Notes: generated from the letters alone by a model not told the origin. Shown: positions 1-7,880, numbered from the stretch's first letter. The stretch: 12,112 nt of DNA from Bacteroidales bacterium (GCA_029933565.1 JAOZNY010000004.1:23613-35724); one strand, 5' to 3'. Program-made: numbers and translations.

Positions 1-1817
1 TACCAATATTCATAAAACTCAATTCCAAGATCATCAATTATAAATTCAGATTCTTCCGGATTCCATACATAAATTTTAACCAAATAATGTTTATCATTTA
101 AATGAGGAAGTTTAATTCCGGTAGACATTTCCACCCACTTGTTAGTTTTGTTATCAGGTACTTGCTTAAGATTTGCTCCTTTATAAAAAATTGTTTTTCC
201 TTTCTTATCCTGAATATCCATTATAAAAAGTGCATTCTTAGCAGCATTAAGCGTTGGTTCAAAAACCATGGTTTCTATCTTAACATATATATTTCTTTTG
301 TTTATGAGTGAATCAGGAATCATCCAGTTTAGAGAAGGACTGTATATTTTTTCATTATTGAATCTGAGAGATTTATCTCCTGAATACACTTCTTGTATTT
401 CAGCATTCCAAAGTTTTGCCCAATTGGGATAGTCTTTTTCAAAATTATTGAACTCTACATAAAAAGGTTTTTCATTGAGGCTTCCATAATAATATTCTGG
501 ACCACCAGAAATGCTGTTTGAATACTTATCGGCAGTTTTTAAAAATACATGAAAATATGCCTCCCTATTCATTGAGTCAGGATGGATAATTCCCTTGGCA
601 TATTGGTAAGTTTGCAAAATATTCAGTCCAACTGCGAGAAAAATGAATATTAAAGTAATACTTTTGGTAATGCCCTTTATCTTATTTAACAACAGTGCTA
701 TAACTAAAATGAAAACTGTAGTAAAATCAACCATTGGTCTAAGTCCAAAACTGTCACCATAAAACCAGTTCCACCAACTCGAGAATACGTAAACCAATAC
801 CACTAAGAAAGTCACAAACCAGTAAAACAAATATTTATTCTTCCTGTAAAGGAAGAAAATTGACGGGATAATTAGTAGAAAAATTGGAGTGTAAACAAAC
901 CAGCCCTTTTTGAAACTAAAAAGAAAGTTAATGATTTGTGGATTGCTCCAATAAAAGCCCTCATTTCTGTATGAATAATAAAACAGACTTCCTGTTTGTA
1001 AGTAATTAACCAGCAAATAAGGGGATAATACTAAAAGAAAAACTAAAATTGCCAAAACTAACTTAGAGTTTTTGAATTTATCAGTTATTGCCTCAATAAG
1101 TGTTTTTGAATTTGAGGCAAGAAATGGTAAAAACAAAATGATTAAAACATTAACAGGCCTTGTTATTAAAACTAAAGCAAGAATAACCGATGCAGTCAGC
1201 ATGCTTCCTAAACTTCTTTTCAGAAAATATACTCTTGTAAAATATAGCAAACTACTAATTAGTGCAAAAGAGTAAACATGCGAGAAAGCAGGCATTAAAA
1301 AAGTGTAAGCCAACAGATTAGTGCCAAATAATGCAACAATTGTAACAAACAAAACTAATTTTGGTTTTATATCGTACGTCAAAAGAAGTCGGTATAAAAA
1401 TAAAAGTCCTATCCAGGCCCAAAATACAGCAGCAATTCCTACCGAAAGTTGAAAGATAAAATTGTATCCATCAATTGGCAGACCTGAAATATAACTAATT
1501 ATCAATGCCAAAATAAAAAATGGCATAAGCAGTAGTGCTGTTCCCGGCGGAAATTTATTAATGGTTGTTCCGTTTACTTTGTGGTAATTATGGCCTTGAT
1601 AATCCTTTCCCTTTCTTGTTTTCTCATTTTCAAAAATATCATTGAAATCAATGGTTTTATAAATGAAAATACTTGGTAACCACGAATAGTGCCCACTACC
1701 ATCGCCATCAATTAATACAGTTTCAGTAACAGTTTTTCTGTAAATATTAATTAAAGTAAAACTTAAAATAAGGATTACTAATGTACTATATATATGTAAA
1801 TTAGACTGTTTTGGCAA
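1..1817 (-). CDS. Multi-pass membrane protein, glycosyltransferase-39/PMT-like, with soluble C-terminal domain (3' end at window edge)
   Basis: The minus-strand frame is open for 605 codons from a TTG at 1815-1817 to the window edge. The last complete codon is Trp (3-5) and the next begins TA, so it is either Tyr or a stop one base outside the window. An in-frame TAA at 1824-1826 limits the N-terminus, and the first in-frame ATG is only at residue 98, so TTG is the sole standard start that keeps the first membrane helix (about residues 11-26). After that helix comes DGDGSGHYSWLPS (37-49), then FPPGTALLLMPFF (89-101). Roughly nine or more hydrophobic helices follow, with WWNWFYGDSFGLRPMVD in a later loop. 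The last ~190-200 residues are soluble and beta-rich. Seen: topology and motifs. Known: an acidic loop after helix 1 is typical of GT-C enzymes using polyprenyl-phosphate sugars. Inferred: transfer of a sugar to a periplasmic lipid, glycan or protein; the substrate is unknown. Confidence 0.78.
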   Translation of the reverse strand, partial: MPKQSNLHIYSTLVILILSFTLINIYRKTVTETVLIDGDGSGHYSWLPSIFIYKTIDFNDIFENEKTRKGKDYQGHNYHKVNGTTINKFPPGTALLLMPFFILALIISYISGLPIDGYNFIFQLSVGIAAVFWAWIGLLFLYRLLLTYDIKPKLVLFVTIVALFGTNLLAYTFLMPAFSHVYSFALISSLLYFTRVYFLKRSLGSMLTASVILALVLITRPVNVLIILFLPFLASNSKTLIEAITDKFKNSKLVLAILVFLLVLSPYLLVNYLQTGSLFYYSYRNEGFYWSNPQIINFLFSFKKGWFVYTPIFLLIIPSIFFLYRKNKYLFYWFVTFLVVLVYVFSSWWNWFYGDSFGLRPMVDFTTVFILVIALLLNKIKGITKSITLIFIFLAVGLNILQTYQYAKGIIHPDSMNREAYFHVFLKTADKYSNSISGGPEYYYGSLNEKPFYVEFNNFEKDYPNWAKLWNAEIQEVYSGDKSLRFNNEKIYSPSLNWMIPDSLINKRNIYVKIETMVFEPTLNAAKNALFIMDIQDKKGKTIFYKGANLKQVPDNKTNKWVEMSTGIKLPHLNDKHYLVKIYVWNPEESEFIIDDLGIEFYEYW

Positions 1818-1854
1818 ACTCTGTTATTTAAGCAATTGTATGAATTATGCGGCA

Positions 1855-1862
1855 CAAAGATA
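1855..1862 (-). promoter_or_regulatory. Putative -7 element for the membrane-protein gene
   Basis: Read on the minus strand this is TATCTTTG, a full match to the Bacteroidota TAnnTTTG -7 element. It lies 37 bases upstream of the TTG start, which supports initiation there rather than at a distant ATG. I see no TTG/TTTG -33 element at the usual spacing, so the call rests on the -7 match alone. Confidence 0.45.
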
Positions 1863-1956
1863 ATAATTGTTCAGATGCTGATTTAGTCTCAAAAAACTAC
1901 TTATTAATATTCATTCTGTATTTGCTTGGTGATAATAGTTTAAGGTATGAGTTTTG

Positions 1957-1964
1957 TATTTTTG
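1957..1964 (+). promoter_or_regulatory. Putative -7 element for the PLP-enzyme gene
   Basis: TATTTTTG matches TAnnTTTG and ends 28 bases before the ATG at 1993. No -33 TTG is present at a 19-22 base spacing; the nearest upstream TTG (1926-1928) is too far. There is no Shine-Dalgarno sequence before the ATG, only an A-rich stretch, as is usual in this phylum. Together with the minus-strand element at 1855-1862 it makes the 175-bp gap a divergent promoter region. Confidence 0.45.
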
Positions 1965-1992
1965 CAAGAAATAAATACAAAAAAATAATACA

Positions 1993-3198
1993 ATGGCAAA
2001 AAAATACGATCCAGCAACGGCAATACAGCGAATAGAGCAATTTGGTGAATTTGGTGGTGTCAACCCATCAATTACAGATTCAGCCACTTATACTTTCCTT
2101 GAAGAAAAAACTATGATTGATGCCTTTCATGGCGAAACAGAAGGATGTTTTCTTTATTCACGTCATTGGAATCCTACCAATAAATATCTATCTGATGTGC
2201 TTGCTGCAATGGAAGGTACAGAATCTGCTTGGGTAACAGGTTCAGGAATGGGAGCAATTACAACAACCTTGCTTCAGTTGTGCAATACCGGTGATCATAT
2301 TATTACAAGTGTTACAACTTATGGAGGTACTTATGCTTTTTTTGCTAACTACCTAAAGAAGTTTAATATAGAAGTTTCTTTTGTAAATATTACTGATTTA
2401 GAAAGCGTTAAAAAAGCCATTAAGCCAAATACTAAGGTAATTTACACGGAAACTATGACCAACCCAATGCTTCAGATTTCAAACATACCTGAGTTGGGAA
2501 AAATGGCAAAAGAGAATAATATAAAACTTGTTGTTGACAATACTTTTACTCCAATGATTTTTTCTCCTGCTAAATTAGGTGCTGATATTGTTGTTTATTC
2601 CATGACTAAATTTATAAATGGAAAGAACGATGCTGTTGCAGGAGCTATTTGCGCATCAACGGAATTTATAAACGACATTAGTAATGTAAACGACGGTACT
2701 GCAATGCTTTTGGGGCCAGTGCTCGACCCATTACGTTCTTCAAGTATTTTGAAAAATATTGGCACACTTCATATTAGGATGCAAAAGCATAGTGAAAATG
2801 CAATGTATATTGCAAAGAAGTTTGTGGAAATAGGGCTTAAACATAATTATCCGGGTCTTCAGGATCATCCTGACCACATACTTATGAAATCGATGATGAA
2901 TGAAGGTTTTGGTTTTGGTGGAATGATTGCCATTGATTTAGGAACAGCTGAAAAAGCAACCCCATTTATGGAAATGATGCAGGAGAGGGGAGTTGGTTAC
3001 CATGCTGTTAGCCTTGGGTATTTTAAAACATTATTTTCAAACTCAGGTAGAAGTACTTCTTCAGAGGTACCTGTTGAAATTCAGGCAGAAATGGGCTTGT
3101 CACCTGGGCTGATTCGTTTCTCAGTTGGTTTGGATCACGATATTGAAGCCTCGTTTCAATTAGTAAAGAGTTGCTTGGATGACCTGAAGTTGCTTTAG
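1993..3198 (+). CDS. Cys/Met metabolism PLP-dependent enzyme (methionine/cystathionine gamma-lyase-like)
   Basis: This 401-residue cytosolic fold-type I PLP enzyme has the usual length of the cystathionine gamma-synthase / methionine gamma-lyase family. Visible motifs are YSRHWNPT (55-62), where Tyr and Arg bind the cofactor phosphate of the partner subunit; SGM (84-86); Tyr110 in TYGGTYA, which stacks on the PLP ring; NP at 157-158; Asp182 in VVDNTF, which pairs with the pyridine nitrogen; Lys206 in YSMTKF, the Schiff-base lysine; and Arg375 in LIRFSVGLD, which holds the substrate carboxylate. All core catalytic residues are therefore present. The position equivalent to the hallmark Cys116 of Pseudomonas methionine gamma-lyase is Gly112, so specificity could be gamma-lyase, beta-lyase or gamma-synthase. 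Family membership is sure; the exact reaction is not. It is transcribed alone, with a strong terminator following its stop. Confidence 0.9.
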   Translation: MAKKYDPATAIQRIEQFGEFGGVNPSITDSATYTFLEEKTMIDAFHGETEGCFLYSRHWNPTNKYLSDVLAAMEGTESAWVTGSGMGAITTTLLQLCNTGDHIITSVTTYGGTYAFFANYLKKFNIEVSFVNITDLESVKKAIKPNTKVIYTETMTNPMLQISNIPELGKMAKENNIKLVVDNTFTPMIFSPAKLGADIVVYSMTKFINGKNDAVAGAICASTEFINDISNVNDGTAMLLGPVLDPLRSSSILKNIGTLHIRMQKHSENAMYIAKKFVEIGLKHNYPGLQDHPDHILMKSMMNEGFGFGGMIAIDLGTAEKATPFMEMMQERGVGYHAVSLGYFKTLFSNSGRSTSSEVPVEIQAEMGLSPGLIRFSVGLDHDIEASFQLVKSCLDDLKLL

Positions 3199-3221
3199 AT
3201 ATTTAATTGAATAATTTTATT

Positions 3222-3269
3222 GCCACTAATGCGCGAATGATTATTCGTGCATTAGTGGCTTTTTTATTT
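3222..3269 (+). terminator. Rho-independent terminator after the PLP-enzyme gene
   Basis: A 17-bp stem pairs 3222-3238 with 3243-3259, interrupted only by one position that forms a G-U pair in RNA. The loop is GATT, and six T and then ATTT follow. It starts 23 bases after the stop codon. The outer arm is GCCACTAATGC. The stem is unusually long for a plain terminator and resembles a dispersed palindrome I recall from Bacteroidota genomes, so it may be a repeat recruited as a terminator. Confidence 0.85.
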
Positions 3270-3286
3270 CCTCTAACTCTTAATGA

Positions 3287-3319
3287 TTGAGTAGTGTCTC
3301 ATAAACTTTAATATCTTTA
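3287..3319 (+). promoter_or_regulatory. Weak candidate promoter for the esterase gene
   Basis: TTG at 3287-3289 is followed after 22 bases by TATCTTTA (3312-3319), one mismatch from TAnnTTTG. The ATG at 3342 lies 22 bases downstream. The position, just after the preceding terminator, fits an independent transcript, but the match is imperfect and such sequences are common in AT-rich DNA. Confidence 0.3.
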
Positions 3320-3341
3320 TGTTTTCAATTAATTATGAATT

Positions 3342-4733
3342 ATGAAAAATATTTTCTTGCTGATATTACTATTTATTTCAGTTTTTGCTAACGCACAACT
3401 AACAATAATTATCGATTCAGTTCCAGATTATACCCCATCGGATGCTGATATTTATTTGGCGGGTGATTTAAATACATGGAATCCCGGAAGTCCTGATTTT
3501 AAACTTGCTAAAGTTGGAGAAAGTACTTGGCAGATTACTATTCCTGAAATGGATCACGGAAAGGTGATATTATTTAAATTCACTCGTGGATCATGGGAAA
3601 CTGTAGAGAAGGGTGCTAACGGCGAAGAAATAAGCAACAGGCAATTTACATTTGGAAATGGTGATACCATTCGTCCTGCAATTCTAAATTGGGCAGACAA
3701 TGGCAGTGGTGGTGGAAGCACTGCTGCTGAAAATGTTTCAATTATTGACGATTCGTTTTATATTCCGCAACTTGACAGGAACAGACGAATCTGGATTTAT
3801 CTTCCACCAGATTACACATCCTTTGGAAAAAGATATCCTGTTATTTATATGCACGACGGACAGAATCTTTTTGACACACAAACATCATTTACAGGCGAAT
3901 GGGAGGTAGATGAAACGCTTAACGAGATATTCTCACCTTCCACGCCAGTCCCAATAGTGGTAGGCATCGACAATGGAGGAGGTCATCGTATTGGTGAGTA
4001 CACCCCTTGGGTAAACCCCGAATATGGCGGTGGTGATGGTAGCCTTTACATCGATTTTATTGTAGAAACCCTTAAACCATTCATCGATGAGAACTATCGA
4101 ACTAGACCCGACAGAAATAATACTGCAATAATGGGCAGTTCTCTGGGGGGCTTAATTTCGCACTATGGCTCCTTAAAGTTTCAGGATATTTTTAGTATGG
4201 TCGGTATTTTTTCACCATCCTATTGGTGGTCCGACAGTATTTGGAGTTTTACTTCTACTACAGGAAAGCAGCAGGAAATGCGTTTTTATCAGATGTGTGG
4301 CGATCAGGAAAGTGAGTCAACAGTAGCAGACATGCAACTTATGGATACCTATTTGCAGAATGCAGGTTTTTCGGAAAGTGAACGGTTATTTAAAGTTATA
4401 GCAGGCGGGCAGCACAACGAGCAACTTTGGTGCGAAGAATTTGGAGAGGCTTACCTTTGGTTATTTTCAGATTATATTAGTTCGGTAACTGAATACAAAT
4501 ACTTTAAGCAATTAACAATTTCACCAAATCCTGCAAACAATACTATTTCATTTGCTAACTACAAATCAGGCTTCAACGACAGTATTTTAATTGTAGATGC
4601 AACGGGAAACATTGTAATTGAAACTTCTTTAAACAAAAACAGTTTAGATATTTCAAGACTTGGAAGTGGAGTTTATATTGTAAAAATCAAACAAAATGAA
4701 ACAATATACAAGGGTAAGTTTATAAAAAGGTAA
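3342..4733 (+). CDS. Secreted alpha/beta-hydrolase esterase with starch-binding-like N-terminal domain and T9SS sorting tail
   Basis: The 463-residue protein begins with a signal peptide (hydrophobic residues 4-17, likely cleavage after ANA or AQ near 18-19). Residues ~20-118 look like a CBM20/CBM48-type beta-sandwich, with YLAGDLNTWNPGSPDFKL (38-55) as the clearest stretch. A Gly/Ser linker (121-126) leads to an Esterase-D-like (PF00756) catalytic domain at ~133-380. This has YMHDGQNLFD (169-178), a GSSLGG nucleophile elbow (265-270, Ser267), a likely acid Asp321 in CGDQES, and His358 in GGQHNEQLW. Residues ~390-463 start with LTISPNPANN and end with YIVKIKQNETIYKGKFIKR, typical of the T9SS type A C-terminal signal. 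Expected role: a serine ester hydrolase exported to the cell surface or medium, perhaps docked on polysaccharide. The ester substrate cannot be told from the sequence. The gene stands alone, convergent with uvrA. Confidence 0.88.
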   Translation: MKNIFLLILLFISVFANAQLTIIIDSVPDYTPSDADIYLAGDLNTWNPGSPDFKLAKVGESTWQITIPEMDHGKVILFKFTRGSWETVEKGANGEEISNRQFTFGNGDTIRPAILNWADNGSGGGSTAAENVSIIDDSFYIPQLDRNRRIWIYLPPDYTSFGKRYPVIYMHDGQNLFDTQTSFTGEWEVDETLNEIFSPSTPVPIVVGIDNGGGHRIGEYTPWVNPEYGGGDGSLYIDFIVETLKPFIDENYRTRPDRNNTAIMGSSLGGLISHYGSLKFQDIFSMVGIFSPSYWWSDSIWSFTSTTGKQQEMRFYQMCGDQESESTVADMQLMDTYLQNAGFSESERLFKVIAGGQHNEQLWCEEFGEAYLWLFSDYISSVTEYKYFKQLTISPNPANNTISFANYKSGFNDSILIVDATGNIVIETSLNKNSLDISRLGSGVYIVKIKQNETIYKGKFIKR

Positions 4734-4774
4734 AGGGTTTATATTGCCATTGGATTACTCTAATTTAGTTCTCG

Positions 4775-4960
4775 AACAACGATAATCTACCTTGTCAGCA
4801 GGTTGATGTTAATTAGTTAAGGATTTTCGTCATTGCGAGCGTAGCGTGGCAATCTCAATGAACCTTACAATCACGAGATTGCTTCGGTCGTTCCTTCCTC
4901 GCAATAACGCTCTTTGTCTATTTCGATTTATTAACTAATTAACATTGACAACAACGATAA
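4775..4960. repeat. 11-bp direct repeats flanking the nested inverted repeat
   Basis: AACAACGATAA occurs at 4775-4785 and again, in the same orientation, at 4950-4960. The two copies bracket 164 bases that contain the nested inverted repeat. They could be a target-site duplication of an inserted element or a duplicated 3' end; the right copy lies only five bases before the uvrA stop codon. The last two bases of the extended right inverted-repeat arm overlap the right copy. Confidence 0.5.
4792..4951. repeat. Nested inverted repeat (MITE-like or bidirectional terminator) between convergent genes
   Basis: Three sets of arms nest around one centre. The outer arms are ATGTTAATTAGTTAA (4806-4820) and its exact complement (4931-4945), extended by TTGTCA (4792-4797) and TGACAA (4946-4951) with an 8-base extra segment on the left. 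The middle arms are CGTCATTGCGAG (4828-4839) and CTCGCAATAACG (4898-4909), with one mismatch. The inner arms are GCAATCTC (4849-4856) and GAGATTGC (4875-4882). The middle part resembles a CATTGCGAG/CAATCTC repeat I recall from many Bacteroidota genomes. No protein is encoded. Lying between the ends of the esterase gene and uvrA, it may stop transcription from both sides. Confidence 0.75.
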
Positions 4961-4965
4961 CTTCT

Positions 4966-7779
4966 CTAAGAAAAACTTTCCTTTAAATACTTTCCGGTAT
5001 AAGATTCTTTACATTTAATAATTTCCTCAGGAGTTCCTTCAAAAACTACTTCGCCACCTAAATCACCACCTTCAGGGCCAAGGTCAATTACCCAGTCGGC
5101 CGATTTTATTATTTCGGCATTATGCTCAATTACTAAAACGCTGTGCCCAATTTCGATTAAAGCATTCATGGATTTTAACAATTTGCTAATATCGTGAATG
5201 TGAAGCCCTGTAGTAGGTTCATCAAAAATAAAAAGGGTAGGGGTGTTTACTGTTCCTTTGGAAAGGAAATAGGCAAGTTTCACACGTTGTGCTTCGCCAC
5301 CACTAAGCGTATTTGATGGTTGGCCAAGCCTTAAGTAGCCAAGGCCAACATCGGCAAGAGGTTGAATCTTTTCTCCAATCTTTTTTTCGGTGCTACTGTT
5401 TTCGCCTACAGTATTAAAGAATTCTATTGCCTGTAATACTGTCATTTCCAGAATATCAGAAATACTTTTGTCTCGGTATTTAACTTCCAGTACTTCATCT
5501 TTATAACGCTTTCCATGACAAACATCGCAGGTTAAATGTATGTCGGCCATAAACTGCATTTCAACTTTAATCTCGCCTTCACCATCACATTGCTCGCAGC
5601 GGCCACCGGGAATATTAAACGAAAAATAGCCGGGTTTATAATTCCTTAGTTTGGAAAGCGATTGCGAAGCAAATAGTTGCCTTATATCGTCGAAGGCTTT
5701 TAAATAAGTTGCTGGATTTGATCGTGAAGATCTTCCAATAGGGTTTTGGTCAACGTACTCTACAGAACCTAAACTGTTAATGTCGCCCTCCAAAGTTCCA
5801 AAACGACCGGTTTTATCGGCATAGCCACCAAAATATCTTTTGAGTGCAGGATAAATAATATCCCTAACCAAAGTTGACTTCCCCGAACCACTAACACCTG
5901 TAATAACTGTTAGCAGGTTCAATGGTACTTTAACGCTTATGTTTTTTAAGTTGTTTTCGATGGCACCTTTTACATGAATAAAATTTCTAAAATTCCTTCT
6001 GGTTTTAGGTAGTTCTATTTTTTTTCTTCCCGTAAGGTAAAGTGCGGTATAACTAATATTGTTTAATGGCAAATCCTTAAACTCACCCTGAAAAACCAAT
6101 TCGCCGCCATGCTCACCTGCACCGGGTCCAATATCGATAATATTATCGGCCTCACGAATTACTTTTTCTTCGTGTTCAACAACTATTACTGTATTCCCAA
6201 GATCGCGAAGACGCTTCAATACCTTTACAAGATTGTCAGTATCTCTGGGGTGAAGGCCAATGCTGGGCTCGTCGAGTATGTACATGGAGCCTACCAAACT
6301 ACTGCCTAATGATGTGGCAAGATTTATTCGCTGCGATTCGCCTCCAGAAAGAGTATTCGACAAACGATTAAGGTTTAAATAACCTAGCCCCACATCGTTA
6401 AGGAAATTAAGCCTGCTATTTATTTCTATTAGAAGACGGCTCGCAATTTGCTTATCATGATCGTCTAACTTAATTGAACTAAAAAAATCTGTTAATTCAT
6501 TAAGTTGCATTTTCACAATGTCGGTAATGGATTTCCCTGCTACTTTTATGTAAGATGCATCTTTACGCAAACGTGTACCTTTACAATCGGGGCATTTAGT
6601 TTTTCCGCGGTAGCGCGAAAGCATAACCCGATATTGGATTTTATAGGTCTGTTCTTCTACATTTTTGAAAAATGCATCAATACCTTCAAAATATTCATTC
6701 CCTGTCCAAAGCAGTTCCCTTTGCTCATGGGTGAGTTGATAGTAAGGTTTATGAATGGGAAAGTTAAATTTATCAGCCACATCAATAAGTGCATATTTCC
6801 ACTCGCCCATTTTCTCACCTTTCCAGCAGGCAACAGCATCATCATACACACTTAAACTCTTATTTGGAATGACCAGTTCTTCATCAATTCCGATTACACT
6901 GCCAAAGCCCTCACATTTTTTACATGCCCCGTAAGGATTGTTAAAAGTGAACATATTAGCAGTAGGCTGTTCAAAAACAATTCCATCCAATTCAAATTTG
7001 TTTGAGAATTGCTCCTTTTTAACTTCTCCATCTTTTTCATAAGAAATCGAACAATAGCCTTTTCCTTCGTAAAAAGATGTTTGCACTGAATCGGCAAGGC
7101 GCGAAGGTATTTCTTCGTCTTTCCTATTTGTAACAATTCTGTCAATTATTAAAAAACAGTCCTTTGGAACAGGTTTTAATTCGGCGGACTCCAGTAAAAT
7201 ATCTATTCGCTCAGTTATTCCACCTGAGTAAATTCGGCTGAATCCCTGCTGCATTAAAATTTGAAGTTGTTGCTTCAAACTACGTCCTTCTAATTTCTTA
7301 ATTGGTGAAAGAACTAGTACTTTGGTTCCGTTAGGTAATTTGCTAACAAAATCAACAACATTGCTTACTCTATGCCTTTTTACTATTCTGTTGGAAATTG
7401 GCGAATAGGTTTTGCCAATGCGTGCAAATAACAACTTTAAATATTCGTATACTTCTGTTGATGTTCCAACAGTGGAACGCGGACTGCGGGTTTTAACTTT
7501 TTGCTCTATGGCAATTGCAGGCGAAATACCCTGAATATCGTCAACATCGGGTTTGTCCATTCTGCCAAGAAATTGTCGCGCATAAGAACTCAAACTTTCA
7601 ACGTAACGACGCTGACCGTCAGCGTAAAGCGTATCAAAAGCAAGTGAGGATTTTCCCGAACCAGACAGTCCGCTAATCACAACAAGTTTCTTTCTTGGTA
7701 TAGAAACACTAAGGTTTTTCAGGTTGTTAACCCTTGACCTTACTACGATTATGCTATTTTTTGTATTGTTTTCTGCCAT
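4966..7779 (-). CDS. uvrA: UvrABC nucleotide excision repair, subunit A (UvrA)
   Basis: UvrA is the damage-sensing dimeric ABC ATPase that loads UvrB on lesions. At 937 residues it has the normal length. The first half has Walker A GLSGSGKS (37-44), the GQRRYVESLSSYARQFL block (55-71), Cys pairs GACKKCEG (286/289) and CPDCKGTRL (396/399), signature NTLSGGESQR (475-484) and Walker B MYILDEPSIGLH (499-510). The second half has Walker A GVSGSGKST (628-636), the zinc module C728/C731 with C751/C754, signature NTLSGGEAQR (823-832) and Walker B LFIFDEPTTGLH (849-860). The extra CPxC pair that precedes the FSFNNP block in E. coli UvrA is absent; that place reads FELDGIVFEQP. The ATG at 7777-7779 gives a normal N-terminus. 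It is transcribed alone, divergent from the sigma-factor gene. Confidence 0.97.
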   Translation of the reverse strand: MAENNTKNSIIVVRSRVNNLKNLSVSIPRKKLVVISGLSGSGKSSLAFDTLYADGQRRYVESLSSYARQFLGRMDKPDVDDIQGISPAIAIEQKVKTRSPRSTVGTSTEVYEYLKLLFARIGKTYSPISNRIVKRHRVSNVVDFVSKLPNGTKVLVLSPIKKLEGRSLKQQLQILMQQGFSRIYSGGITERIDILLESAELKPVPKDCFLIIDRIVTNRKDEEIPSRLADSVQTSFYEGKGYCSISYEKDGEVKKEQFSNKFELDGIVFEQPTANMFTFNNPYGACKKCEGFGSVIGIDEELVIPNKSLSVYDDAVACWKGEKMGEWKYALIDVADKFNFPIHKPYYQLTHEQRELLWTGNEYFEGIDAFFKNVEEQTYKIQYRVMLSRYRGKTKCPDCKGTRLRKDASYIKVAGKSITDIVKMQLNELTDFFSSIKLDDHDKQIASRLLIEINSRLNFLNDVGLGYLNLNRLSNTLSGGESQRINLATSLGSSLVGSMYILDEPSIGLHPRDTDNLVKVLKRLRDLGNTVIVVEHEEKVIREADNIIDIGPGAGEHGGELVFQGEFKDLPLNNISYTALYLTGRKKIELPKTRRNFRNFIHVKGAIENNLKNISVKVPLNLLTVITGVSGSGKSTLVRDIIYPALKRYFGGYADKTGRFGTLEGDINSLGSVEYVDQNPIGRSSRSNPATYLKAFDDIRQLFASQSLSKLRNYKPGYFSFNIPGGRCEQCDGEGEIKVEMQFMADIHLTCDVCHGKRYKDEVLEVKYRDKSISDILEMTVLQAIEFFNTVGENSSTEKKIGEKIQPLADVGLGYLRLGQPSNTLSGGEAQRVKLAYFLSKGTVNTPTLFIFDEPTTGLHIHDISKLLKSMNALIEIGHSVLVIEHNAEIIKSADWVIDLGPEGGDLGGEVVFEGTPEEIIKCKESYTGKYLKESFS

Positions 7780-7799
7780 TCCTTCAAAAAAATAATCGA

Positions 7800-7807
7800 C
7801 AAAATTA
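7800..7807 (-). promoter_or_regulatory. Putative -7 element for uvrA
   Basis: Read on the minus strand this is TAATTTTG, a full TAnnTTTG match ending 20 bases before the uvrA ATG, which implies a short leader. The best -33 candidate is TTTC at 7825-7828 with a 17-base spacer, a poor match. I see no obvious LexA-type operator. The element lies directly beside the opposing sigma-factor promoter. Confidence 0.45.
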
Positions 7808-7815
7808 TCATTTTA

Positions 7816-7846
7816 TTTGCTATTGAAAGATTAATATATATATTTG
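7816..7846 (+). promoter_or_regulatory. Strong consensus promoter for the sigma-factor gene
   Basis: TTTG (7816-7819) and TATATTTG (7839-7846) are separated by 19 bases, a perfect match to the Bacteroidota primary-sigma promoter in both elements and spacing. Transcription would begin near 7851-7854 and give a leader of about 80 bases. Just downstream, ATTCATAA is repeated at 7856-7863 and 7866-7873, ten bases apart. This promoter and the uvrA -7 element share a region of less than 50 bp, so the two genes could influence each other. Confidence 0.7.
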
Positions 7847-7880
7847 CATTAATTAATTCATAATTATTCATAAAAATAAC

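Noticed and set aside
102..311. Short plus-strand frame, and others at 1072-1275 and 1847-2035
   Set aside because: The first two lie antisense in the membrane-protein gene and the third runs through the divergent promoter region into the PLP-enzyme gene; none resembles a known protein.
6505..6855. 116-codon plus-strand frame inside uvrA, with smaller ones at 6109-6309, 6657-6851 and 6894-7145
   Set aside because: They overlap unmistakable uvrA coding sequence and show low-complexity, shadow-like translations.
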